Of a stretch of 24,961 nt of DNA, positions 1 through 8,262 are shown piece by piece; the first letter of the stretch is position 1; the number at the start of each line of letters is the position of its first letter. The notes below the pieces were generated by a model, which ran no database searches, was not told where the DNA came from, and saw only the letters and a list, made by a program, of their open reading frames with translations. The stretch comes from a virus: positions 1-24,961 of IMG/VR virus record IMGVR_UViG_3300011113_000648, one strand, 5' to 3'. Made by a program: the position numbers and the translations under genes.

Positions 1-454
1 TATGAGACCCAAGGTCGCCGTATAATTTTATTGAAAAAGAGTCTCCAACACTAAAACCGTTAGCGGGAACTGATAATGTACCCTTACCAGACCCCAAAAG
101 AGAAAACTCAGAAGTGGTGCCCGATATTGTATCACTTGTACCTGTTTGTGAAAAAAGACCATAAACGTAAGGATAAGCACTTACGGGCGAAGTACCTGAC
201 GAACCTGATGTTCCATTAGTACCATTAGTACCTGAAGTTCCGTTTGTGCCTGATGTCCCATTTGTTCCACTACTACCTGATGACCCACTTGTCCCACTAC
301 TACCTGAAGTTCCAGCAATTGATGCTGTTATCGCACTAAAAGGTACAGCCTCAGTTCTACCACTTGTTATTGGGTTGTAATTAACAATAACTAATAATGA
401 ATTGGCGTATCCTGTGGTGGCTGCGGGTAAGGAGGATATCGGTAAATCTGGCAT
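1..454 (-). CDS. Collagen-like Gly-X-Y repeat virion protein (3' end cut by window edge)
   Basis: I translated this by hand from an ATG at 452-454; 151 codons are open to the window edge, so the C-terminus is missing. Residues 1-47 form an ordinary-looking head with an NPITSGRTEAVPFSAI stretch. Residues 48-89 are 14 uninterrupted Gly-X-Y triplets built only from Thr, Ser and Asn (GTS, GSS, GTN). A Gly/Ser/Thr-rich beta-type region follows. Triplets of this kind form trimeric collagen-like shafts in phage tail fibres, but here no triplet contains proline, so a stable collagen helix is uncertain. It is the last visible gene of the surface-protein group, 23 bases after the preceding stop, with a CTATTTAT motif in that gap. 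Likely role, by inference: tail fibre or capsid/tail decoration that may touch the host. The start is not preceded by a Shine-Dalgarno sequence. Confidence 0.8.
   Translation of the reverse strand, partial: MPDLPISSLPAATTGYANSLLVIVNYNPITSGRTEAVPFSAITASIAGTSGSSGTSGSSGSSGTNGTSGTNGTSGTNGTNGTSGSSGTSPVSAYPYVYGLFSQTGTSDTISGTTSEFSLLGSGKGTLSVPANGFSVGDSFSIKLYGDLGSH
188..313 (-). repeat. Collagen-like triplet tract (14 Gly-X-Y units)
   Basis: This stretch encodes residues 48-89 of the left-edge protein as 14 consecutive Gly-X-Y triplets. Glycine is written with all of ggt, gga, ggg and ggc, and Thr/Ser codons also vary, so the nucleotide copies are diverged although the protein pattern is exact. That argues for selection on the protein pattern rather than a fresh slippage expansion. 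Confidence 0.9.
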
Positions 455-466
455 AGTTTTTTATAG

Positions 467-474
467 ATAAATAG
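467..474 (-). promoter_or_regulatory. CTATTTAT motif before the collagen-like gene
   Basis: On the minus strand the gap reads CTATTTAT followed by 12 bases and the ATG. The same octamer sits at similar distance before two other genes that follow a gap (7153-7160 and 15654-15661). It could be a late-promoter element or a translation-start enhancer; it is not the T4 late consensus TATAAATA on this strand. Function is inferred only from recurrence and position. Confidence 0.3.
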
Positions 475-477
475 TTA

Positions 478-765
478 TTAAGTTATTTTGATTCTAAAAC
501 CATCCTCTTGAAGAATGTAGAATCCATCTTCTTGTAATAAATAACTTCCACAATCGACTCTTAACTCCCTAATACAACCATCTGCTGTTATTACTTTTAT
601 GTAAATAACATCTTCGTTAGGGAAAAAATTTGATGAATTAATTACAACGTTTGGTGGGATAGAAGTTACTCCCGAAACATAAAAACAAGACACGTTCGTG
701 GGGTCGCAGATATAAACATCATATGGACTTGTACCGCTTGTAACTCCTGTTATTTCTATTGTCAT
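478..765 (-). CDS. Small four-cysteine SprB-like domain protein with a duplicated LQEDGF tail
   Basis: A 95-residue protein starting at ATG 763-765, three bases after the stop of its upstream neighbour. Residues 1-72 form one compact beta-type domain with cysteines at 20, 27, 64 and 72. The pattern Y-x-C-D-x5-C, then x-D/N-G-C-x7-C, is shared with the neighbouring 69-residue protein, so the two are paralogues. The ITGVTSGTSPY opening and the ADGC segment also resemble units of the 768-residue repeat protein upstream. The C-terminus carries an eight-residue tandem duplication (LQEDGFYI then LQEDGFRI, residues 77-92) that the 69-residue paralogue lacks. No signal peptide or membrane segment is visible. 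It probably belongs to the tail-tip or surface cassette; exact function is unknown. Confidence 0.8.
   Translation of the reverse strand: MTIEITGVTSGTSPYDVYICDPTNVSCFYVSGVTSIPPNVVINSSNFFPNEDVIYIKVITADGCIRELRVDCGSYLLQEDGFYILQEDGFRIKIT
490..537 (-). repeat. Tandem duplication encoding LQEDGFYI / LQEDGFRI
   Basis: Two adjacent 24-base units at the 3' end of the 95-residue gene encode LQEDGFYI and LQEDGFRI (residues 77-92). The copies are diverged at synonymous positions. The short repeat probably forms two beta strands appended to the four-cysteine domain. Confidence 0.8.
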
Positions 766-768
766 AAT

Positions 769-978
769 TTAACAAGTTAATAGTTCAAATGTTTCACAAC
801 CATTACTATCAATCGCTTTAATTATTAAAGACGTAGCCCCACTATAGTAGGTTGATAGTACGTAGGTTGTTAGAGTTGTTCCGAGTAAAGAACAGTTGTT
901 ACCATTTTGGTCACAAACATAATAATTGACGGGTGGAGTACCGCCAGTTAAACCTGTTATGTCTACAGAATAAGGCAT
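769..978 (-). CDS. Small four-cysteine SprB-like single-domain protein
   Basis: A 69-residue protein whose ATG (976-978) directly abuts the TAG stop of the 768-residue repeat protein, so translation is likely coupled. It consists of one domain: ITGLTGGTPP opening, cysteines at 22 and 29, then an IKAIDSNGC segment (Cys61) and a terminal Cys69. The four-cysteine spacing matches the downstream 95-residue protein, and the opening and DSNGC segment resemble units of the upstream repeat protein. I see no signal peptide or membrane helix. I infer a small virion or tail-fibre-associated module, possibly derived from duplication of a repeat unit. No specific function can be assigned. Confidence 0.75.
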   Translation of the reverse strand: MPYSVDITGLTGGTPPVNYYVCDQNGNNCSLLGTTLTTYVLSTYYSGATSLIIKAIDSNGCETFELLTC

Positions 979-3285
979 CTATGTATAACAGGTTACGTCG
1001 TACTCTATTGTTAATTCCAAAGTAAAATTGGCATCGGAAAGTGGGTCGTAATCACCTTCACAATTTGATTCGATGTGGATTGTATTATCGGTTAAACTTA
1101 TTGTGTAAAGACTTATATCGGTAATTCCACTTAAGACTCCTTCTATTGTTGATTGCCATAGTGTATCCTGTGGAACGTCATTTAGTGTTGTTGCGGTATA
1201 GAATGGTTGTGTAAAACCTGAACCATTTATATCTAACTCAAGTATGAATTCAGCAGTATTTAAACTACAACCCGTATAACCACTTGTGACATCAATATAT
1301 CCTTCATTTAACATTTCTAAAAACCCTCTTTTTGCGCCAACTGTCGTAGTAAACACATCGTTACATAATGTAACAACAGAATATGTTGTTACATTATTTC
1401 CTGAACACGTAATTGTAAAATTGTGAGTTTGTGAACAACCACTACTATCTATAACTTCAACCGAGTAAGTACCAGCAGTTAATCCTGAAATAGTGGAGCC
1501 TGTTTGTCCTGACGGTACGTTAGTAGACCAATCATAAGTAAATGTTGGTTCACCAGCGTAAATTAAAACTTCGGCAGCCCCATTTTGTCCATTATAACAT
1601 TGTGTTGTAGAAATTGAGGATTGCAAACTACCCCCTGTGGATATTGTTACCCTTTCTTCAATTTGACACCCGTCTCCATCAACTATAGTGAGTGTATAAC
1701 TACCTGCTACCAAATTATTAAAAGTGTAGGCTGTTGCCGATGTATCAATCACAGACTGACCATCACTTAATATATAATCTAATGGTAATGTATATCCTGA
1801 ACTTACTTCAACATATAATATACCATCATTTTGTGAACAGGTCGAACCTGTTGTAGACGTTGTTGCACTAAACTTATCTGTTGATGCGATTGTAAATAAT
1901 GTCGTATATTCACAATTAGTTCCTGTTGCTGATATTGTTAGACTATACGTATCATTTGTCAAACCTGAAAATGAACTTGTAGTACTTTGTGTTGTGTTGG
2001 TGTAAACAAATCCGTTTGTTTGTCCTGACAAACTGTAAGTATAGAAATTGTTTGAACCTTGGATATCAATTGAAATTGCACCTAATTGTTGACTACAACT
2101 TGAATTTGTAATTTGTGTATCAACCACAAAAAATGAATTTGTTGCGTTTATAAATGCACTTATTGTTTCTTTACAAAAATTACCATCGGTTATTTCTAAG
2201 TTATAGTTTCCACTAGATAAACCTGATAAAGTTAAAGTATTGCTCAATGTATATCCAACTTGTGAGGTACTTGCAGAATAATAGTACGGAACACTACCTC
2301 CCGTTATTGTAAATGTTATACTACCATCTGATGAAAAACACGTAGGATTAACTGCAGTTGTTATTCCAAGACCTAATGGGTCAGCTTGACCTATTGTTTC
2401 ACTTTTTGTTGTTACACAACCATTCGCGTCCGTAACCGTACAAGTGTAAACCCCTAAAGTAAGACCTGTTATTGTTTGTCCTGTTTCACCATTACTCCAC
2501 AAGTATGTATATGGTGGTGTTCCTGTAACCCCTGTTATGGATAATTTACCTTGGTTAATAACACAAGTTGATGTGTTCACTTTCCAAAACCCAAAATCCA
2601 AAGAACTACTTCCTGAAATTATTGCATTAGCCGTTGTTGCAGTAGTAAGACCATAATCAACAACTTCAACAAAGTAAGTATCCGCAGAAAGATTTGTAAA
2701 AGTATATGGAAAAATAGTTGTTGTTTGTGATTGTAATGTTGACCCACTATTTTTTAAAAACAAAGTATAGGGTGATGATTGTGAATTTGCACTTACAGTT
2801 AAAGTTCCGTTATTTTCACCACAATTTGTCCCTGTGACTTCAATTATATCGGTATAAAAACATCCTGTTATTATTACATTTATGTACAATTCATTATTTT
2901 CATAACCCAAGGAGTCGTTCAATCTAAAAACATAAGTATCGGCCGTTAAACCTGTAAATGTTATTGGTGATGATGAAGTTTGAGCACTTATTCCTCCCGG
3001 TATTACGTTATCGATTGTATAAGGTGGAATTCCTCCGTAGGATGAAAATGTAACTGAACCTGTTGGGTCGGAACAAACACCGGTCACAGAAAAAGACAAC
3101 CCCAAAGGTTGTTCTTCACAAGTAGGACTACAAGAACTTGTTTCGTCAATGTATATACCAAAAGAAGACCCTGAAAACGCGCCGTCCAAACAAATACTTT
3201 CACCCAAAGACGCACCTGTTCTTGTGACGCCACAACAATCAACGTAAGAATAAACACCGTCTGTTAATCCTGTATAACAAGCCAT
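979..3285 (-). CDS. Large SprB-repeat, adhesin-like virion protein
   Basis: A 768-residue protein in three parts. Residues 1-62 are a Cys-rich head (Cys 3, 17, 18, 32, 52, 56). Residues 63-626 hold seven SprB-type units of about 65-80 residues. The clearest is unit three (about 235-300), with TGTPPYTYLWSNG, a GLTLGVYTCTV strand and TDANGC. Residues 630-768 form a distinct C-terminal domain. Units 4-7 each carry exactly two cysteines 54-61 residues apart (316/371, 397/458, 483/540, 563/617), which suggests one disulphide per unit. SprB repeats are known from Bacteroidota gliding adhesins, so this is probably a tail-fibre or surface adhesin of a phage infecting that phylum. There is no signal peptide. 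The ATG overlaps the upstream stop as TAATG, placing it in the baseplate operon. The adhesive role is inferred. Confidence 0.85.
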   Translation of the reverse strand: MACYTGLTDGVYSYVDCCGVTRTGASLGESICLDGAFSGSSFGIYIDETSSCSPTCEEQPLGLSFSVTGVCSDPTGSVTFSSYGGIPPYTIDNVIPGGISAQTSSSPITFTGLTADTYVFRLNDSLGYENNELYINVIITGCFYTDIIEVTGTNCGENNGTLTVSANSQSSPYTLFLKNSGSTLQSQTTTIFPYTFTNLSADTYFVEVVDYGLTTATTANAIISGSSSLDFGFWKVNTSTCVINQGKLSITGVTGTPPYTYLWSNGETGQTITGLTLGVYTCTVTDANGCVTTKSETIGQADPLGLGITTAVNPTCFSSDGSITFTITGGSVPYYYSASTSQVGYTLSNTLTLSGLSSGNYNLEITDGNFCKETISAFINATNSFFVVDTQITNSSCSQQLGAISIDIQGSNNFYTYSLSGQTNGFVYTNTTQSTTSSFSGLTNDTYSLTISATGTNCEYTTLFTIASTDKFSATTSTTGSTCSQNDGILYVEVSSGYTLPLDYILSDGQSVIDTSATAYTFNNLVAGSYTLTIVDGDGCQIEERVTISTGGSLQSSISTTQCYNGQNGAAEVLIYAGEPTFTYDWSTNVPSGQTGSTISGLTAGTYSVEVIDSSGCSQTHNFTITCSGNNVTTYSVVTLCNDVFTTTVGAKRGFLEMLNEGYIDVTSGYTGCSLNTAEFILELDINGSGFTQPFYTATTLNDVPQDTLWQSTIEGVLSGITDISLYTISLTDNTIHIESNCEGDYDPLSDANFTLELTIEYDVTCYT
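1408..3099 (-). repeat. Seven SprB-type protein repeats
   Basis: This region encodes residues 63-626 of the 768-residue protein as seven diverged units. Approximate residue ranges are 63-141, 142-224, 235-300, 308-380, 388-467, 474-548 and 555-626. Shared features are a Cys near the start, a GG/GTPPY turn, a GLxxGxYxxxVxD strand, and usually a closing GC. Divergence between units is high, so they are old rather than recently duplicated. Confidence 0.8.
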
Positions 3286-6233
3286 TAATTACAATTTATA
3301 CTAAGGTTTATTCCTATATTTAGGTATAGTTTTTTATTTGTGAAGTCATCGTAACAAGTAGAATTACTAATAACCAAAGTTTTACCCGCAAAATAATAAT
3401 TCAACCCATGATTATATAAACCAACCAATTCATTATTAATCGCATCAGATATTTGAACAAATGTTGGTGTGTCGTAAAATCCATAACCCGTATAGAATTG
3501 TTCTTGGACTAATATTGTATTATCTAATCTACAATCTATAAACCAGTCTGAAACAATACTTGTTAAATCACAATTTGATTGTGTGTAACCACTTTGAGCG
3601 ATTACCGAGTTTAAAACTTGAGTTAAATAAGTTTGTGGACTTTGTATATTTAAACCACAAGATAAAGTTTGGTCAATACAATCATATCCAAATAATTGAC
3701 CGTCGAACGTACACGGAACACATTCTACAGGAATAAATTGACAACCTCTTTGTCTTCTCCAAACAAATTTTTGTCTATGAAAAATTGAATTTTCCATTTT
3801 TTGACCTGTAAGCCAAAGTGTTGTTGCTGGAACCAATTGTTCTAATAATCTTTGCCAATAATCACCAATACCTAAGGTATAATCAATCATTTTTTGATAT
3901 GTAAATTGATTAGAAGGTATTCCTACGGTTTGTTGAGACTGAAGATATTTCCAATATATTGATTGAAGTGTTGGGTATCCGCCAGTTTTACCGTCAAATA
4001 TTGTTTGTCTGTTACGCACATTAATCATATTCATAAAAAATGATTGGGCAAATTCAAAGAAGGTTTTTTCTTTTGGTTTTGGATTTACAAATGTCCAATC
4101 AATAGCTCCCGGATATGGATAAGGTGAGGTTAATCCTGAGTTTGGAATTGGATAGTCGTATTTAACACACATGTCCCAAACATCATATACTAAACCTTGT
4201 CCCATATTGATATTTAATTCGATGTTTTTTGAATTTATAATTTGTTTATCACTTGTAACTGTATAATCTACACCATTAAAATTTGAATTATTTTTTCTAT
4301 TTCCTATATCATCTACAGACCAAGATTTTTGGTTGTCAAATATTTTTGTTATTGTATAACCTTCATTTAAAAAAGGAAATTTTGTGAACCTATCCAAATA
4401 TTCTTGACCAAAAGATGGTGGTTGTAGTTGTGTAACAACACTAGGTATATTTTGATTCAATTGTGAGTTTTCCAAATCAACTACTTGCGGAGCCCTATGT
4501 TTTGGACTCGACTCAAACCATCCTGAACCTTTTTGGAAGAAAAAGTCATCGGATTGTTGCGGAGCTTTTGGGTATCCATCGTTTGATATACCATAATCAT
4601 TCAACGTAGTTGTTACGGTTTCAACATTTCCATCGGTTGTAAAACCTGTGTAAGTAACTCCATGTACCGAAAAAGTATTTGTTGGGTCTAGAGCCGGTCT
4701 TTCAACATATACTGTGCCTCCACTAATTTTGGCATAGTTTTCTTTGAATTGCTCGACATTAATTTTTGAATCTACTAAATAAACAACTTCATTAAATTCT
4801 GTAATGGCCTCAGGAGCACCAATAAGTCTCATTATATATTCTAAAGAATTTCTTGTTCCTTTAGATTTAAACATATATGCCGAGTTTAATATCACATTTC
4901 TATAATATTGATAATTCAACTCTGAAGGGGTTTGGTTTTGAGCCTGTCCTGTATATATTTTGTTTGTTGGAGTACTAAATACCGCTTCTAATAATTGGTC
5001 ATTGTTTATTGGTGAAATATTTGTATTAACCCCAAGTGTTTGTGCTAAATTTACTAAAAGTTGTGAAGGTATGTCATTTCCAACAACATAGTTTACTGAG
5101 TTCATATTCGCAAGAGCGTCTATAAACTTTTTAACTTCGTCAAAACTTCTACCATATATTTGCAAGATTTTTTCCATTCTTTGGTCTTGCGTGTCAAAGT
5201 CTTTGAGGGAACCTGTTGTTAAAAATCTTGATATTAAATTTGTTTTATAATCATCCAAAAATGTTGCAATACTACTTAATTTTTCTAAATATGTGTCAAA
5301 CTGAGACGACACAATATCCAAATTCCAACTACCATCTAAAAACCAAGTTACACTTTCAATTTTTAAAGTATATTCTCCGTTTGAATCATAATAAGGATAT
5401 TGAAATGTTGATGTATACTTTGGTTGGGTATTTCTATTTAAAATAAAATCTTCAACTTCATCAAATTCATCTTGGAATATTTCAGCGGTTTTTTGTGTGT
5501 TTGGTTTTATAATTAAATTGTCTGTTGATGCGGTTGCACCTGAAAATGGATTACCAACTACTGTCATAGTGATTGTTCCTGCAGTAAGTGTTTGTGATGG
5601 TATGAAATCCACTAACGGATATTCTGTAGTTACACTAGAAAAATATAAACTGTAAAACTGAAAATTACTTGTTATATCTCTAAAGTTTGATGTTCTAATT
5701 GGCCTGACTAATAAATTTCTTTTGGCGTTTGATGAGTAATCAATATCAAATGGGTTTACAATCCAAGGAACATTAACATCAAAAGTTGTTAAATTCTCTA
5801 TCGGGTCAAAAGTAATGTTTATGGCCGTATATCCTGATGTGAGTGAGAGCGTTTTACTTCTAACGTCTAATGCTGCTGGAAAATTACTTATAATTTTTGT
5901 AATCGAAGCAGACAATCTTTTTTGTAAAGAACCATAAAGAGTAAAACTAGTAATCTGTGAAATATCAAAATTTGGATATACCGCAAAGTTTTTTTGAATT
6001 ATTTTTTTGGTTTGTTCAATGTCTTCAATATTTAGATTTTCTAAATTGTAAAGTTGTGAAAAAACACCTAAATCAAAATTTCTATTTACCTTTTCGTATA
6101 TGGCGGTTGTAAATTGAAAATTTCCCTGTGTTAGTCCACCACCAGTGACCAACTGAAATCCAACTATGTTGTTAAACGCAGTTGAACTACCTACAGGAGG
6201 TGCTGGTGGGTATTTGAAAATTTGTTTAGCCAT
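3285..6233 (-). CDS. Large baseplate protein with a P2 gpI / T4 gp7-like segment
   Basis: A 982-residue protein whose ATG overlaps the upstream stop as TAATG; its own stop overlaps the next ATG in the same way. The middle (about residues 325-490) resembles the P2 gpI-type tail family: helices around FLDDYKTNLISRFL and YGRSFDEVKKFIDAL, then SKGTRNSLEYIMRLIGAPE with Lys-Gly-Thr at 458-460. In P2, W-J-I correspond to T4 gp25-gp6-gp7, and this window has W and J homologues upstream, which supports a wedge role. The protein is far longer than P2 gpI, and the flanking 300-500 residues are unassigned. A C-terminal cysteine cluster (831, 838, 841, 852, 859) could bind metal or form disulphides. A virion baseplate role is well supported; the exact gp7 equivalence is an inference. 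Confidence 0.75.
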   Translation of the reverse strand: MAKQIFKYPPAPPVGSSTAFNNIVGFQLVTGGGLTQGNFQFTTAIYEKVNRNFDLGVFSQLYNLENLNIEDIEQTKKIIQKNFAVYPNFDISQITSFTLYGSLQKRLSASITKIISNFPAALDVRSKTLSLTSGYTAINITFDPIENLTTFDVNVPWIVNPFDIDYSSNAKRNLLVRPIRTSNFRDITSNFQFYSLYFSSVTTEYPLVDFIPSQTLTAGTITMTVVGNPFSGATASTDNLIIKPNTQKTAEIFQDEFDEVEDFILNRNTQPKYTSTFQYPYYDSNGEYTLKIESVTWFLDGSWNLDIVSSQFDTYLEKLSSIATFLDDYKTNLISRFLTTGSLKDFDTQDQRMEKILQIYGRSFDEVKKFIDALANMNSVNYVVGNDIPSQLLVNLAQTLGVNTNISPINNDQLLEAVFSTPTNKIYTGQAQNQTPSELNYQYYRNVILNSAYMFKSKGTRNSLEYIMRLIGAPEAITEFNEVVYLVDSKINVEQFKENYAKISGGTVYVERPALDPTNTFSVHGVTYTGFTTDGNVETVTTTLNDYGISNDGYPKAPQQSDDFFFQKGSGWFESSPKHRAPQVVDLENSQLNQNIPSVVTQLQPPSFGQEYLDRFTKFPFLNEGYTITKIFDNQKSWSVDDIGNRKNNSNFNGVDYTVTSDKQIINSKNIELNINMGQGLVYDVWDMCVKYDYPIPNSGLTSPYPYPGAIDWTFVNPKPKEKTFFEFAQSFFMNMINVRNRQTIFDGKTGGYPTLQSIYWKYLQSQQTVGIPSNQFTYQKMIDYTLGIGDYWQRLLEQLVPATTLWLTGQKMENSIFHRQKFVWRRQRGCQFIPVECVPCTFDGQLFGYDCIDQTLSCGLNIQSPQTYLTQVLNSVIAQSGYTQSNCDLTSIVSDWFIDCRLDNTILVQEQFYTGYGFYDTPTFVQISDAINNELVGLYNHGLNYYFAGKTLVISNSTCYDDFTNKKLYLNIGINLSINCN

Positions 6234-7141
6234 TACTCAATTATGTTAGTAAAGTTTTTACTGTAATCGATATTGTTATTTCTATCTTGTCTAACTTCAT
6301 AAAGAAGCTCGTTGAATGTATCTCTAATTTCGAATAAATTGTATTGTTTGTATATATTACCTGCAGAATCGTACAATGTGTATATACCATCTTCAATACT
6401 TTTAGTTTGATTTCCATACAGAGCAATTGCCAAAGTGTCAATATCGTATTCGGCCATTTGTATGTCTATTGTAATTGGATTAAAAAAAGTATTTGTAATT
6501 ATAATATTTTGATTTGGTTGCCCAATAAAAGGTACTGCATTTGGCTTGTTGGATGGTGATGAAGATGGAGTCAAAGTACAAAAAATTAAATCTGTTGGGT
6601 TGTCAACGTATCTATATCTGATTGCTTTTTGTGACGTATTTACTTGTTCTGTAACAACAGGTTCACAATAAAATGATGATGTTACAATTCTATAAAAATT
6701 TGGTATTTTAGAACCGTCGGAATTCAAATATTCGACTCTAAATCCAACAAGTCCTTGTGTAACAAACTTGTTTCTATATTGTGAAGGAACACCATTGATG
6801 TCAATTATTATCCCTTTGACATTTGGTAATGCAGACAAAACACCACAATCAGTTATTGTTGTTCTTATTTCGGCAGGCCTAATCATTAAAGTATATATTC
6901 CTAACTTACTAAATTCAGTAGCAGGTAATTTAAGATTATATAGTCCGCCTAAGATTTCTACATTGTTATTTCCACCTGTATTTGAATTATGAAAATACGG
7001 TGTTAATATGTTTGCGGTATTTAATTTTTTTAATAAAAAATTATCAGTTACATCTCTTGAAGTTGTATAATGTAAAATAATTTCAACATCTTCTGGAGAT
7101 ACATCAGCGGGTCTTGTTATTCCATATGTGCCAAGTGCCAT
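6233..7141 (-). CDS. Uncharacterised baseplate-region structural protein (302 residues)
   Basis: I do not recognise this family. It is a 302-residue, mostly beta-type, soluble-looking protein without signal peptide or membrane helix. Visible segments are an N-terminal GTYGITRPADVSPEDVEIIL and a C-terminal stretch that looks helical (LFEIRDTFNELLYEVRQDRN). Its ATG follows a 32-base gap containing CTATTTAT. Its stop overlaps the start of the 982-residue gene as TAATG, so it is probably made together with it. Position inside the tail operon suggests a virion or baseplate component. That is inferred from location only; no catalytic motif is visible. Confidence 0.75.
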   Translation of the reverse strand: MALGTYGITRPADVSPEDVEIILHYTTSRDVTDNFLLKKLNTANILTPYFHNSNTGGNNNVEILGGLYNLKLPATEFSKLGIYTLMIRPAEIRTTITDCGVLSALPNVKGIIIDINGVPSQYRNKFVTQGLVGFRVEYLNSDGSKIPNFYRIVTSSFYCEPVVTEQVNTSQKAIRYRYVDNPTDLIFCTLTPSSSPSNKPNAVPFIGQPNQNIIITNTFFNPITIDIQMAEYDIDTLAIALYGNQTKSIEDGIYTLYDSAGNIYKQYNLFEIRDTFNELLYEVRQDRNNNIDYSKNFTNIIE

Positions 7142-7152
7142 TCTTTTATTCT

Positions 7153-7160
7153 ATAAATAG
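7153..7160 (-). promoter_or_regulatory. CTATTTAT motif before the 302-residue gene
   Basis: On the minus strand CTATTTAT lies 11 bases before the ATG at 7141, inside the palindrome CTATTTATAG (7151-7160). Because of the palindrome, TATAAATA, the T4 late consensus, is read on the plus strand here. It is one of three identical octamers before genes that follow a gap. Candidate late-promoter or start-region element only. Confidence 0.35.
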
Positions 7161-7173
7161 TTTATGTCTTTTT

Positions 7174-8262
7174 TTATGTTTCATTAATTTTATAATAACC
7201 ATACCCGTATCTAACCATGTCACCTATATTATCAACTTCATTTAATCTTTGTAAAGGTTCAAATGCGGTATATTTACCTCTTTCAATATAAACATTACTT
7301 TGAACTTCCGGGTCCATAACAAAATCTAATAGGTATTCATTTTTTGTTATTGCAGAAAATAATAAGTCATTTTGAGTAAATCCTGAACTTTGTAATAAAT
7401 AAAGTGTTTGACCATTTGAAAAATCATAATATGTTATGTCATTAATTGTGTATGAAGTAAATGTAGGGGTAATTGAATTAATTTGACCGTATGGTACACC
7501 ATTTTTAATGAACGTGTATCCTATTGTGTATGGATTTGGCCCATATCTTTTTACTTCAGTTAATTTTGATTTTGTAAAACCTGAAACAGGGAATGGGACA
7601 GTGGTATATGAACTTGATATTTGTGAAGCAACATTGTTTTGCGAATCACCTGTGGCAATAAAATCATAACTAATTGGAATTCCTGACCACATACCCCCCT
7701 GAGGTGTAAATGTAAAATTACCTTGTAAATTTGTTATTGTTACACCAGTAAGTGGAACAAAAATAGGTTTTTGAATTACAGTAGTGCCAAAAGTGTTTTG
7801 ACCCGAAAAGGTTATAGTATATGCGCTTGGAGTTGTTGGGTATAAATGATTAATAGGTTGGTTTGAAACTTGTTGTATTGGACTTCCGTCCCCCCAATCC
7901 ACAAAATAATTCGAAAGGTTTATAAATGATATTTCAATATCACCTGATGTATTATAAAAATGTACATCATATGGACTTAAAGTGTTTGCAGAAAATAACA
8001 AATTTGTTAATACATCTTTTTGTAATAATAATCCGTCAAACTCACTATAAAAACCAATGTCATTCATTGTTTGTGTTAACATTATAGGAATAGTTAGCCC
8101 TGTAAGTAATGAAGTTCCACCTGTACCACCACTTAAAATATAAGACATACCTGAATAAACACCAAATGTTTGAAGTCCAGTGTCTCCACTATATGTTTTT
8201 GTAAAAATGTCCGATACAATGTTTTCGGGGGATACAACAATTGAGTATTTTTCTGCTTCCAT
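7174..8262 (-). CDS. PKD-domain baseplate-region protein
   Basis: A 362-residue protein. Residues about 105-170 fit a PKD-type immunoglobulin-like fold: VDWGDGS at 121-127, a HLYP turn at 139-142, and an AYTITFSGQNTFG strand pair. PKD domains mediate binding in secreted and surface proteins and occur in phage tails. The N-terminal 100 residues are rich in Gly, Thr and Ser. The C-terminal 45 residues (IERGKYTAFEPLQRLNEV, then a Tyr/Gly-rich end) look like a separate conserved docking segment, but I cannot name it. The ATG overlaps the upstream stop as TAATG, and a 32-base gap follows its stop. The operon position points to a virion tail protein. The domain call is made by eye from motif spacing. 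Confidence 0.75.
   Translation of the reverse strand: MEAEKYSIVVSPENIVSDIFTKTYSGDTGLQTFGVYSGMSYILSGGTGGTSLLTGLTIPIMLTQTMNDIGFYSEFDGLLLQKDVLTNLLFSANTLSPYDVHFYNTSGDIEISFINLSNYFVDWGDGSPIQQVSNQPINHLYPTTPSAYTITFSGQNTFGTTVIQKPIFVPLTGVTITNLQGNFTFTPQGGMWSGIPISYDFIATGDSQNNVASQISSSYTTVPFPVSGFTKSKLTEVKRYGPNPYTIGYTFIKNGVPYGQINSITPTFTSYTINDITYYDFSNGQTLYLLQSSGFTQNDLLFSAITKNEYLLDFVMDPEVQSNVYIERGKYTAFEPLQRLNEVDNIGDMVRYGYGYYKINET

Noticed and set aside
188-313. Short DNA repeats that might be a CRISPR array
   Set aside because: The repeat unit is about 9 bases, in frame, encodes Gly-X-Y, and has no spacers.
5216-5446. Plus-strand open frame of 76 codons
   Set aside because: It lies wholly inside the 982-residue gene on the other strand and has no recognisable domain. 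All other plus-strand frames in the window are likewise shadows.
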